Of a stretch of DNA of 22,576 nt, positions 7,120 to 13,807 are shown piece by piece. Origin of the DNA: a virus. How positions within the stretch are numbered: the stretch's first letter is position 1; every line of letters begins with the position of its first letter. The notes under the pieces are model-generated. The model worked only from the letters and a program-made list of their open reading frames with translations, had not been told where the DNA came from and did not search any database. Location of the stretch: positions 1 to 22,576 of the IMG/VR virus record IMGVR_UViG_3300024229_000036; one strand, 5' to 3'. A program made the translations under genes and the position numbers.

Positions 7120-7360
7120 AAATTTATTAACCCTTACAGATTTTATGAACAATAAGGGTGGAGTTACCGTAAAAAGAGGTGAGTATATCTATGGAGATTA
7201 TATATTTATCTTAGAAAATCAGAATGATGTACCATTCTTTGAAACTTGGAACTACTATGTGGCTGTTATACAAAGCTACTTAACAGAAGATACTAAGTAT
7301 ATAAGAAAGGTAGATATACAAAGAAACAGATTAGAATTAATATTATCACAAAATAAGTAG
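7112..7360 (+). CDS. Hypothetical protein (82 aa)
   Basis: I do not recognise this protein. The ATG overlaps the end of the nuclease gene by 8 nt; an in-frame ATG at 7145 (MNNKGGVTVKRGEY) is an alternative and gives 71 aa. The body looks like a small alpha/beta domain: EYIYGDYIFILENQND, then FETWNYYVAVIQSYL and an ELILSQNK end. No membrane segment or catalytic motif is apparent. It is the last gene before the probable virion-protein cluster. Confidence 0.55.
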   Translation: MLKNLLTLTDFMNNKGGVTVKRGEYIYGDYIFILENQNDVPFFETWNYYVAVIQSYLTEDTKYIRKVDIQRNRLELILSQNK

Positions 7361-7362
7361 AA

Positions 7363-7893
7363 ATGGCAAACATTAAATTTTTTAGAAAAGGAAATTATGT
7401 AGTAATTGAAGATTCAGTTACTGGTTTATATCATGAAGAACACGCATCTAACGTATATGTTAAAAAGAAATTAGCAGCAGATACTTCATATTATATTACA
7501 TTAGGTAGTCAAGTGCAGTATAATGTACAGCCAATTGCAGAAATTCAAGATGAAGCTGGATCAGTTTATTCTCAAGCAGCTTTCGAGAGGCTATATCAAG
7601 AATGTACTGGCCAAGAGTTAACAGATGTATCTACAGCATCATCTAAGGCTTCTGTAACTGCATCTAATTCATCTCAGCAATTAGTAGCAGCGAATCCAGA
7701 TAGAAAGGGTGTATGGATTTCAAATTTATCTGATAAGAAAGCATATATCTCATTTGGAAGTGGTGATGCTACTGAAGCAGATGATTCTTTAATTATTGCT
7801 GATGCATCAGCTTATATTGCTACTACTGAAGAGATCAGAGTAATAGCAGAATCTGGAGTAGCTGGTAAGATTGTAGCAAGAGAACTATTATAA
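7363..7893 (+). CDS. Probable virion structural protein (176 aa)
   Basis: A beta-rich, Ser/Ala/Thr-rich protein that looks like a phage particle component. It has an N-terminal globular part (MANIKFFRKGNYVVIEDSVT to about residue 90), a low-complexity Ser/Thr/Ala linker (about 90-108) and a C-terminal beta domain with RKGVWISNLSDKKAYISFG and YIATTEEIRVIAESG. That C-terminal pattern (residue run, 'artist-neutral' strand pairs, a final reference-value strand) is common in small phage decoration or fibre-associated proteins. It lies 1 nt before the lectin-like gene, so a shared role in an appendage or surface fibre is plausible. It lacks a signal peptide, as expected for a virion protein assembled in the cytoplasm. 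Confidence 0.55.
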   Translation: MANIKFFRKGNYVVIEDSVTGLYHEEHASNVYVKKKLAADTSYYITLGSQVQYNVQPIAEIQDEAGSVYSQAAFERLYQECTGQELTDVSTASSKASVTASNSSQQLVAANPDRKGVWISNLSDKKAYISFGSGDATEADDSLIIADASAYIATTEEIRVIAESGVAGKIVARELL

Positions 7894-7894
7894 T

Positions 7895-8683
7895 ATGATT
7901 AAGGGAGATAATATTTTAAACGTAGGTACTCCAGCTGGTGGTGGAATTAGCATTATTGCTAATGATCCAGTTACTTCTGGTGGTGGTGGTGGTGGAGATT
8001 CTCCTCCTATTACAGAAGAATTACAATTGTATATCAATCCAGATGCTGATGTTTATTCTGATACTGGTACTACATTGGCAGTTGATGGAGATAGTATTAG
8101 ACAAGTTAACGATCAAAGTGGTAATAGTAATACATTAGAACAAGCTACTGCATCTAGCCAATATTTATATGCTACTGATGCTTTAGGGACTGGTAATTCA
8201 GCATTTCATATACTTGCATATGCAGATCATATGGATTTTGCTAGTACGCTAAGTATTGCTGGGCCAGATTCATCATTAACTTTTTATTGCGTATATTATA
8301 AAACCAATTCTAGTTCTATAAGTTATCTTTTTGGAACTACTGATGGTAACTTTAATAGGATACTTGAATACAATAACTTTAGATTATATTTTCAAGATGA
8401 TACTGGCGTTACTCATTTTGCTACTATTACAAATACTTCTGATTTAGCAATAAGAACCTTTACATTAGATACTGCTACCGATACTATTGCTGTATATGAA
8501 AATGGTAGCCTAATAGATAGCTCGACATCAGCTAAAACTTGGGGAGATTTTAACTTTGATAGTTTTTGGGGTGCAGGTTTTATAGGGTATGTTGGTAATG
8601 TTCTTTTATACTCAGATTTACACGATGCTACACAAGTGGCAGAGGTTTCTGATTGGTTAAATACTAAATATTCAATTTATTAA
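7895..8683 (+). CDS. LamG/concanavalin-like putative adhesin or receptor-binding protein
   Basis: A probable surface adhesin of the virion. A short N-terminal region (residues 1-27) is followed by a Gly6 linker (SGGGGGGDSPP) and a jelly-roll domain of about 220 residues: LQLYINPDADVYSD, DGDSIRQVNDQSGN, LTFYCVYYKTNSS, a central NFRLYFQDDTGVT strand, IAVYENGSLIDSS, and FIGYVGNVLLYS near the end. These LamG/concanavalin-fold hallmarks (alternating strands, the YENGSLID hairpin and a closing IGNVLLYS-type strand) are typical of phage proteins that bind host polysaccharide. The fold call is by pattern, not alignment. A position between replication genes and terminase is unusual for a receptor-binding protein. 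Confidence 0.65.
   Translation: MIKGDNILNVGTPAGGGISIIANDPVTSGGGGGGDSPPITEELQLYINPDADVYSDTGTTLAVDGDSIRQVNDQSGNSNTLEQATASSQYLYATDALGTGNSAFHILAYADHMDFASTLSIAGPDSSLTFYCVYYKTNSSSISYLFGTTDGNFNRILEYNNFRLYFQDDTGVTHFATITNTSDLAIRTFTLDTATDTIAVYENGSLIDSSTSAKTWGDFNFDSFWGAGFIGYVGNVLLYSDLHDATQVAEVSDWLNTKYSIY
7979..7996 (+). repeat. GGT trinucleotide repeat encoding a Gly6 linker
   Basis: Five GGT codons and one GGA in a row encode the flexible linker of the adhesin candidate. Copy-number change here would alter linker length without breaking the frame. Confidence 0.7.
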
Positions 8684-8684
8684 T

Positions 8685-8963
8685 ATGAAAGCAATATTAT
8701 TTACACAAGAAGATACAGCTGGATTCAATGAATTACAAGAAAGGATTCATCTCCACATGATTTCTAAAATAGGAGTTGATGATTTCAAATATTCAGGAAG
8801 TTGCTGGGCAGATGCTGCAACAGCTTACGTTTATGAAGATCAGCTTTGTATGCCAGTTAATGAGTATGAGCCAGTTAGATATAATTACATATTGGAAGTA
8901 TTAACACAACAAGAAAAAGATTCAATCGTAGATGTACCCATCAGTGACGAAAATATTGAGTAA
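8685..8963 (+). CDS. Small hypothetical protein (92 aa)
   Basis: The gene starts 1 nt after the adhesin candidate and overlaps the exonuclease gene by 32 nt. The sequence is MKAILFTQEDTAGFNELQER, then a compact domain (DDFKYSGSCWADAATAYVYE) and an acidic C-terminus. In tailed phages a small gene directly after a fibre or adhesin gene often encodes an assembly chaperone or a cap, which would fit the size here, but I see no motif that shows it. Function unknown. Confidence 0.55.
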   Translation: MKAILFTQEDTAGFNELQERIHLHMISKIGVDDFKYSGSCWADAATAYVYEDQLCMPVNEYEPVRYNYILEVLTQQEKDSIVDVPISDENIE

Positions 8964-9492
8964 AACTAAGGATAAGAAAGGCTTAGAATCTTGGAGAGCA
9001 TCAGTTGGTGAGGCTGAAGCTGATAGGATTATACAAGAAGCATTCAAGAGAGGTAGATTATTAGATGAAAACGTACAATTATACGCAGATCAAAACCAAT
9101 CTAATAATCCTCTTTTGGATGACTTCTTAGAGCCTTACACTATCAAAAGCACAGAACAGCAAGTAGTATCTGAAAAATACTGCTATGAGGGCCGTTATGA
9201 TGCTATACTGGTTAGAAATGGTATTACCTACATCAATGACTTTAAAACGGCATCAAAGCCAAAGAAATTAGAGTACATTGAAGATTATAAGTTACAGATT
9301 GGGGCTTACTATGGGGCCTTACTTGAGCAAGGAATAATGATTGATAGAGGGATTATTGCTATATTTACTGATAAAAGCTATCAAGAATTTATATTTTTAG
9401 GGGCTGAAATGAGGCAATTTTATAAAAGGTTCCTAAACAGATTGAAGGAATATTACGTATTAGTAAATATTGAAAATGGGAAACAGAACTGA
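8932..9492 (+). CDS. PD-(D/E)XK exonuclease (RecB/Cas4/MGME1-like)
   Basis: A single-domain nuclease of the PD-(D/E)XK superfamily, similar in layout to phage and mitochondrial (MGME1-like) exonucleases. It has the N-terminal YPSVTKILSKTKDKKGLESW segment, RASVGEAEADRI, the metal-site strands GRYDAIL (D90) and INDFKT (D103, K105), and the QIGAYYGA helix (Q122) that closes the active site. It should degrade or trim DNA ends, in recombination or replication intermediates. The ATG at 8932 lies inside the preceding gene, which is common here; the family motif PSVT starts right after it, supporting this start. The gene is followed by an overlap of 17 nt with the terminase small subunit. Confidence 0.85.
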   Translation: MYPSVTKILSKTKDKKGLESWRASVGEAEADRIIQEAFKRGRLLDENVQLYADQNQSNNPLLDDFLEPYTIKSTEQQVVSEKYCYEGRYDAILVRNGITYINDFKTASKPKKLEYIEDYKLQIGAYYGALLEQGIMIDRGIIAIFTDKSYQEFIFLGAEMRQFYKRFLNRLKEYYVLVNIENGKQN

Positions 9493-9874
9493 ACATCATA
9501 AAAAAGCAATATTAGAAGCATTGGAGAAAACGCTTGGTGTTGTTACTAAGGCTTGTAAATTAGCAAAGGTTGGAAGGACCCAGTATTATACCTGGCTAAA
9601 GGAAGATGAAGAGTTTGCCAAGCAAGTGCAAGAGATTGACAATGTTGCATTGGATTTTGCTGAATCATCCTTGCATGAGCAGATAAAAGATAAGGTTCCA
9701 ACATCCACAATCTTCTACTTAAAAACAAAGGGTAGAAAGAGAGGATATATAGAAACTAAAGATATTACCAATAATGGTGGATCATTTACTAATCCATTTG
9801 AAGGACTTACTTTAGACCAGCTGGAGAAATTATCAAAATTGAATGATGATGATACATCTGAAGATATTGATTAA
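9476..9874 (+). CDS. terS: Terminase small subunit
   Basis: The DNA-recognition subunit of the packaging motor. The N-terminus carries a helix-turn-helix (HHKKAILEALEKTLGVVTKA then CKLAKVGRTQYYTWLKED, about residues 6-45) of the kind found in phBC6A51-type small terminase subunits, followed by the oligomerisation part and the characteristic STIFYLKTKGRKRGYIE segment (about 80-95), then an acidic tail. Length 132 aa is usual for the family. The ATG at 9476 is used; a TTG two codons before is less likely. The large subunit lies about 950 bp downstream, separated by three small genes, so the packaging pair is split. It probably binds the phage pac or cos site. Confidence 0.85.
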   Translation: MGNRTEHHKKAILEALEKTLGVVTKACKLAKVGRTQYYTWLKEDEEFAKQVQEIDNVALDFAESSLHEQIKDKVPTSTIFYLKTKGRKRGYIETKDITNNGGSFTNPFEGLTLDQLEKLSKLNDDDTSEDID

Positions 9875-9902
9875 TGCTATAACTACTAATAAACCAGCTT
9901 TA

Positions 9903-9995
9903 ATGATGGCAATACTTAAAGGAAAAGAGTATTATCATAGACCTTTCTCTGTCTATTTAGCAATTATAATTTTACAAATAAGAAAGAAATTTTAG
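9903..9995 (+). CDS. Possible micro-protein (30 aa), uncertain
   Basis: In the 200-bp gap between the terminase small subunit and the next gene one short frame begins with a double Met (MMAILKGKEYYHRPFSVYLA) and ends in a hydrophobic-basic tail (IIILQIRKKF). The frame is also open upstream to inside the terminase gene without an ATG. It could be a small membrane-associated peptide, or chance. There is no good leader before it, and the AT-rich sequence makes short open frames likely, so support is weak. Confidence 0.2.
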   Translation: MMAILKGKEYYHRPFSVYLAIIILQIRKKF

Positions 9996-10012
9996 TTTTT
10001 TATTAAGTTTTA

Positions 10013-10044
10013 TTTGTTATTCTCGTTTACTTGTTATATATTTG
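10013..10044 (+). promoter_or_regulatory. Bacteroidota-type promoter (TTTG, 20 nt, TAnnTTTG)
   Basis: TTTG at 10013-10016 and TATATTTG at 10037-10044 match the -33 and -7 elements of Bacteroidota housekeeping promoters, with a 20-nt spacer inside the usual range. Transcription would start near 10050, leaving a leader of about 25 nt before the ATG at 10076. The surrounding 200 bp is otherwise without a convincing gene. It is the best promoter match I see in the window. Confidence 0.7.
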
Positions 10045-10075
10045 ATTCATCAAAGGACAAGTAAAACTAGAAATT

Positions 10076-10276
10076 ATGACAACTTTATACATCGACAAAG
10101 AAAACTTAATGATTGAATACGTTGCCACTTCAAGAGGTGGACTTAACGGAGCAGAGGTTACAAGAGAAAGAGCATCTATAAAAAAAGATGTTTCTGCTTA
10201 TGGTTTAGAAGATTCAATAAACCACTTCACACAAGTTTACAAAGCTAAAGAGGTTGTTTTTTGCGACTTAAAATAA
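10076..10276 (+). CDS. Small hypothetical protein with its own promoter and terminator (66 aa)
   Basis: Unknown function. The protein begins MTTLYIDKENLMIEYVATSR, has a basic middle (GAEVTRERASIKKDVSAY) and ends FTQVYKAKEVVFCDLK, consistent with a small alpha/beta domain; it has no membrane segment. It is set apart from its neighbours: a strong host-type promoter lies directly upstream and a strong hairpin terminator directly downstream, so it is a one-gene transcription unit inside the terminase region. It also uses GAC and AAC codons more freely than adjacent genes. This is the layout of a moron, a gene expressed independently of the phage programme, so a role in host takeover or defence is possible but only inferred. 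Confidence 0.65.
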   Translation: MTTLYIDKENLMIEYVATSRGGLNGAEVTRERASIKKDVSAYGLEDSINHFTQVYKAKEVVFCDLK

Positions 10277-10283
10277 AATAAAC

Positions 10284-10302
10284 AAGGGGCTACGGCCCCT
10301 TT
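10284..10302 (+). terminator. Intrinsic terminator hairpin with cUACGg tetraloop
   Basis: AAGGGGC, loop TACG, GCCCCTT forms a 7-bp GC-rich stem. With its closing C-G pair the loop is a C(UACG)G tetraloop, one of the most stable RNA loops. The T-run after it is short (TTT), so termination may be incomplete. It ends the one-gene unit at 10076-10276. Confidence 0.75.
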
Positions 10303-10313
10303 AAAAACAATAG
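10302..10313 (+). promoter_or_regulatory. TAAAAACAATAG leader motif, copy 3
   Basis: Same element as at 599 and 4672 with one extra A, ending 5 nt before the ATG at 10319. Here it follows a terminator rather than overlapping a stop codon, so it must act in translation or as an unrecognised start signal. Confidence 0.4.
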
Positions 10314-10318
10314 GACTT

Positions 10319-10597
10319 ATGGAACAATGGATAGTATTTAGCAATGGAGTAAGAGGTATTATGAAAGGAATGGTTGTATATGCTGATAGCATGGATGATG
10401 CAAAGCATAAAGCCAATATACTAAAGCCAGTTAGCTGGGATGATTTGAACATAATGTGCAGATTTGTTAAGGATGAAACTAATCCTTTTAAATCAAAGAT
10501 ATTCCAAGTGATTAGAAAGGATGATGGATCAGAATCAATCCTTAATCAAGACTTATTAAGTATAGAAAATTATGAGTATCTTTCATTCGTTGGATGA
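10319..10597 (+). CDS. Hypothetical protein (92 aa)
   Basis: An unrecognised small protein (MEQWIVFSNGVRGIMKGMVV, then YADSMDDAKHKANILKPVSW, then a charged C-terminus). The pattern of an N-terminal beta hairpin followed by the helix DDAKHKANIL resembles small single-domain proteins that modify or sense nucleotides or bind partners, but nothing specific can be claimed. It is preceded by the third TAAAACAATAG-type leader and ends in a TGATGATG overlap with the next gene, which ensures coupled translation. Confidence 0.6.
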   Translation: MEQWIVFSNGVRGIMKGMVVYADSMDDAKHKANILKPVSWDDLNIMCRFVKDETNPFKSKIFQVIRKDDGSESILNQDLLSIENYEYLSFVG

Positions 10598-10836
10598 TGA
10601 ACTTAGAAATTATATATCAATACCTAATTGATTCTGGAACTTATGAGATTGAGTTTTTGGATTATGATGGTAATAAGCAGACCAGAATATTTGAATACTG
10701 GAGGGTATGGAAGGAAGGGGAGAATACTGAAATCTCCCTTTTTAAATCTGATTGTGCAGAGTATAATATATGGGTAGAAACATCTATGGGAGAAGCTAAT
10801 GAAGATTCTAAGATCATTAAGATAGATGACGAATAA
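10594..10836 (+). CDS. Small acidic hypothetical protein (80 aa)
   Basis: Acidic and aromatic (MMNLEIIYQYLIDSGTYEIE, FEYWRVWKEGENTEISLF, and an acidic end). It looks like a small beta-rich domain. Function unknown. The start overlaps the preceding stop, and its own end overlaps the terminase large subunit by 11 nt, so it belongs to the terminase transcript. Confidence 0.6.
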   Translation: MMNLEIIYQYLIDSGTYEIEFLDYDGNKQTRIFEYWRVWKEGENTEISLFKSDCAEYNIWVETSMGEANEDSKIIKIDDE

Positions 10837-12202
10837 AGAGATAAGGAGATACGCTAAGATAACAGCTGCACAGAAATCCTTTTGGCATTTCCAGAAGGCT
10901 CTTTATCCTAATTTCTTTACAGATGATAAAGCACATCTAAAGACTTTATCAGATACATTACAAGCAATTTATGAGGGCAAAGTAAAGGATGCAGATGGCA
11001 ATCCTATCAAGAGGGTAATGGTTAATATGCCTCCAAGACATGGTAAATCATTTAGCTTAATTAACTTTGCTGCATGGGTATTAGGTAAAAGCCAGAGCAA
11101 TAGAGTGATTGCAGTATCCTATAATTCATCATTAGCTGGAAGATTCTCCAAAGGTGTTAGAGATACAATTGATACTGAGAATCTTGAGTTTAAGAAGATT
11201 GGTATGAATGATATCTTTCCTGGTGTCAATATCAAATATGGTGATTCATCCAATTCAATGTGGAGTTTAGAGGGCCAACATTTCAACTATCTTGGTACTG
11301 GTATGGGTGGTACTATTACTGGTATTGGTTGTAACATTGGTATTATTGATGATCCAATTAAGAACGATAAGGAAGCATTCAATGATAGGATATTAGAAGA
11401 GCATTGGAAATTCTATACTGATACATTCTTATCAAGATTAGAGCAAGGTAGTATCCAAATCATTAACATGACCAGATGGGCTACTAAAGACTTATGTGGA
11501 AGGATATTAGAAACTGAAGCAGATAGATGGCACATCTTGAAGATGGAGGCTTATAAGGATGGAGAGATGCTATGCCCAGAATTATTAAGCTATGAAGATT
11601 ATGCTGATAAGAAGAGTAAAACATCTCCAGCTATCTTTGGTGCTAACTATATGCAAGAGCCGGTAGATGAGATGGGAAGGATGTATAAAGACTTTAAAAC
11701 CTATTCAGAATTACCAGAAGGCCAAAGATTTAACTATACAGATACAGCAGATACTGGATCAGATTACCTTTGTAGCATCAATTATCTGATTAATAATGAT
11801 CAAATTTATATCTTAGATGTGCTATATACCAAGAAATCTATGGAATATACTGAGCCAGCAGTAGCTAAAATGCTTGAAAAGGATGGTATTCAGAGGGCAA
11901 AGATAGAAGCAAATAATGGAGGAAGAGGCTTTGCAAGGAATGTAAAGAGGCTTTTAACCAATAATTTTACGGTTATTAAGACATTTACGCAAACTAAAAA
12001 TAAGAAATCTCGTATATGGTCAAATAGTTATTGGATTGAAGAGAATGTATTTTATCCAGAAGGATGGGGAAATATGTGGGGTGAGTTTTACGCTTCAATG
12101 AAGAATTATAAAAGGGAAGGAACAAATAATCATGATGATGCGCAAGATTGTATTACTGGATGTGCTGAACAAGTTAACAAGCCTAAAAGAATATTCAAAT
12201 AA
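10826..12202 (+). CDS. terL: Terminase large subunit
   Basis: The ATP-driven packaging motor and nuclease that fills the prohead with DNA. The ATPase domain shows the Walker A loop MPPRHGKS (residues 68-75), the Walker B strand GIIDDP (D175, D176) and the coupling motif NMTRW. The C-terminal RNase H-like nuclease domain begins with YTDTADTGSDY and includes KIEANNGGRG and a terminal HDDAQDC segment with the acidic residues expected for the third metal ligand. Length 458 aa is typical. The gene overlaps the previous one by 11 nt. It lies directly before the portal gene, the usual order. All key motor and nuclease residues appear intact. Confidence 0.93.
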   Translation: MTNKEIRRYAKITAAQKSFWHFQKALYPNFFTDDKAHLKTLSDTLQAIYEGKVKDADGNPIKRVMVNMPPRHGKSFSLINFAAWVLGKSQSNRVIAVSYNSSLAGRFSKGVRDTIDTENLEFKKIGMNDIFPGVNIKYGDSSNSMWSLEGQHFNYLGTGMGGTITGIGCNIGIIDDPIKNDKEAFNDRILEEHWKFYTDTFLSRLEQGSIQIINMTRWATKDLCGRILETEADRWHILKMEAYKDGEMLCPELLSYEDYADKKSKTSPAIFGANYMQEPVDEMGRMYKDFKTYSELPEGQRFNYTDTADTGSDYLCSINYLINNDQIYILDVLYTKKSMEYTEPAVAKMLEKDGIQRAKIEANNGGRGFARNVKRLLTNNFTVIKTFTQTKNKKSRIWSNSYWIEENVFYPEGWGNMWGEFYASMKNYKREGTNNHDDAQDCITGCAEQVNKPKRIFK

Positions 12203-12219
12203 ATTTGTAAATTAGTGCA

Positions 12220-13401
12220 ATGAATCTAATACAGAAAGCAATACAATTCTTCCAAACAGATACCAATAGGAAGATAAATTGGAATGAATTCTTTGGCTTT
12301 GATAAGGATAATCCAACAGCAAACTTTACTGAGTTTATTAATCAAGGGTACTCAAGAAGCCCAGATTTAAAGCCAATAGTAGATAAAATTGCTGCTACTA
12401 CATCATCTGTAAAATGGTGTGTATATGAAGAAAGGAATGGAGAGTTAATCAAGGATGAAAGCAGTAAGCTGAATGATTTACTTTATTCTCCTAATCCTAA
12501 TCAAACATGGAATGAATTACAATATAGTTTAGTGGTTAATTTAGCATTAACTGGTAATGCATTAGCAAGAGGTATTGATTCAATTGGGCTTGGTACAGAA
12601 GGTGCATTTAGGCAATTAGAGGTGTTATATACTCAAGGAATTACTCCAAATTTAGATAGCAATTATAATATAATTAGCTATGATTATGTGATTGATAGAA
12701 TAGATACTACCTATTCAGCAGAAGAAATTATCCACATGAAATACTTTAATCCAACAGAGAAAGGATTAATGAGTGGAATGGGATTATCTCCATTACAATC
12801 TGCTGTATATCCATATAGAACTTCATTGAATCAATGGGAAGCCAGTAGTAATTTATTGAAGAATAAAGGTGCAATTGGATTTATCTCCAATGAATCTGAT
12901 GATGTATTAGATGATCAAGAATTAGAATCAGCACAAAAAGCATTTGATTCTAAGATTGGAGGGGCTTCAAACTTTGGTAAATCAATTATTACACCATCTA
13001 AGATGAAGTATAATCCTATGGGGATGACTGCAGCAGATATGCAAATTATTGAGATGGGTGTTAAGACATTGAGAGCAATCTGTAATGTATATGGAATTGA
13101 TTCATCTTTATTCAATGATCCAGCTAATAAAACATTCAATAATAGAAGGGAAGCAGAGAAAGCATTATGGACTAATGTTAATATTCCAATCCTTAGAATG
13201 ATGGAAGCATCTTATAATAGATCATTTGTTGAAAGCTATTCTAAAGAGGAAGGTAAAAACTTATACCTTAAGTTTGACGTATCAGATGTTGAGGTTCTGC
13301 ATGAGGACAAGGATAAAAAGGTAGATAGAGTAATTAAGCTATTAGAAAGTGGAGTTATAACAATAGAACAAGCACAAGAAATGATTGATATAACTGATTA
13401 A
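12220..13401 (+). CDS. Portal protein, HK97 family
   Basis: The dodecameric ring at the phage vertex through which DNA enters and leaves. Recognised from the family pattern: an N-terminal segment (INQGYSRSPDLKPIVDKIAA), the SSVKW strand with VYEERNG, LLYSPNPNQTWNELQYSLV, the LALTGNALA helix, IIHMKYFNP, GMGLSPLQSAVYPY, the WEASSNLLKNKGAIGF stem and the SLFNDPANKTFNNRREAEKA motif near the end, followed by a helical tail. At 393 aa it matches HK97-type portals. It sits between terminase and prohead protease as expected. It starts 17 nt after the terminase stop in a weak A-rich context. Confidence 0.92.
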   Translation: MNLIQKAIQFFQTDTNRKINWNEFFGFDKDNPTANFTEFINQGYSRSPDLKPIVDKIAATTSSVKWCVYEERNGELIKDESSKLNDLLYSPNPNQTWNELQYSLVVNLALTGNALARGIDSIGLGTEGAFRQLEVLYTQGITPNLDSNYNIISYDYVIDRIDTTYSAEEIIHMKYFNPTEKGLMSGMGLSPLQSAVYPYRTSLNQWEASSNLLKNKGAIGFISNESDDVLDDQELESAQKAFDSKIGGASNFGKSIITPSKMKYNPMGMTAADMQIIEMGVKTLRAICNVYGIDSSLFNDPANKTFNNRREAEKALWTNVNIPILRMMEASYNRSFVESYSKEEGKNLYLKFDVSDVEVLHEDKDKKVDRVIKLLESGVITIEQAQEMIDITD

Positions 13402-13402
13402 G

Positions 13403-13807
13403 ATGAGAATAGAAGATAAGTTAAGCGTTAGATATGCTTGTAAGAATTTAGCTTTAGAGATAAAGGATATAGATGATAAAGAAGGTATAGTATCTGGATA
13501 TTATGCAGCTTTTGATTCTATTGATGCAGATAATGATGTAATTAGAAAGGGTGCATTCAAGAAATCCATCCAAGAAAGAGGCCCTTTATCTGCTGGTAAT
13601 AGAAGAATAGCACATCTAAGGAATCATGATTGGGATAGACAAATCGGTAAGATTCTTGAATTAGATGAAGATCAATACGGACTTAGATTTGTTTCTAAGA
13701 TGGGAAGAAGCACAGAAGGTAAGGATGCATTACTTGATTATCAAGATGGTATTCTTAGAGAGCATTCTATTGGTTCAATTATATCGCAGATAAAGTTAAA
13801 TATGTAG
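13403..13807 (+). CDS. Prohead protease, N-terminal part (frameshifted)
   Basis: The first part of an HK97-type (S78) prohead maturation protease that cleaves the capsid scaffold. It has the IVSGYYAAFDSIDADNDVI strand, RKGAFKKSI, the HLRNHDW segment (H75 the likely catalytic His) and EHSIG (S122 the likely catalytic Ser). The family normally continues as SIGF(N)Y, then EVKLWEGS with the catalytic Glu; those residues are present but in the -1 frame. The sequence here runs out as GSIISQIKLNM and stops at 13807. The other part of the protein is at 13774-14484. A one-base deletion in a T run, or a sequencing error, is the simplest explanation. It starts 1 nt after the portal stop. Confidence 0.85.
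   Translation: MRIEDKLSVRYACKNLALEIKDIDDKEGIVSGYYAAFDSIDADNDVIRKGAFKKSIQERGPLSAGNRRIAHLRNHDWDRQIGKILELDEDQYGLRFVSKMGRSTEGKDALLDYQDGILREHSIGSIISQIKLNM
13766..13780 (+). other. Apparent -1 frameshift site in the prohead protease
   Basis: Between the catalytic-Ser codon (13766) and 13776 the protein homology jumps to the -1 frame. The bases ATTGGTTCAATT would read I-G-F-N if one T were added (GGT TTC AAT). There is no canonical slippery heptamer here, so deletion or a homopolymer error is likelier than programmed frameshifting. Confidence 0.75.

Noticed and set aside
12200-12207. TAAATTTG before the portal gene as a Bacteroidota -7 promoter element
   Set aside because: It matches TAnnTTTG, but there is no TTG at the expected distance upstream and the transcript start would fall within about 6 nt of the ATG; it is likely chance in AT-rich DNA.
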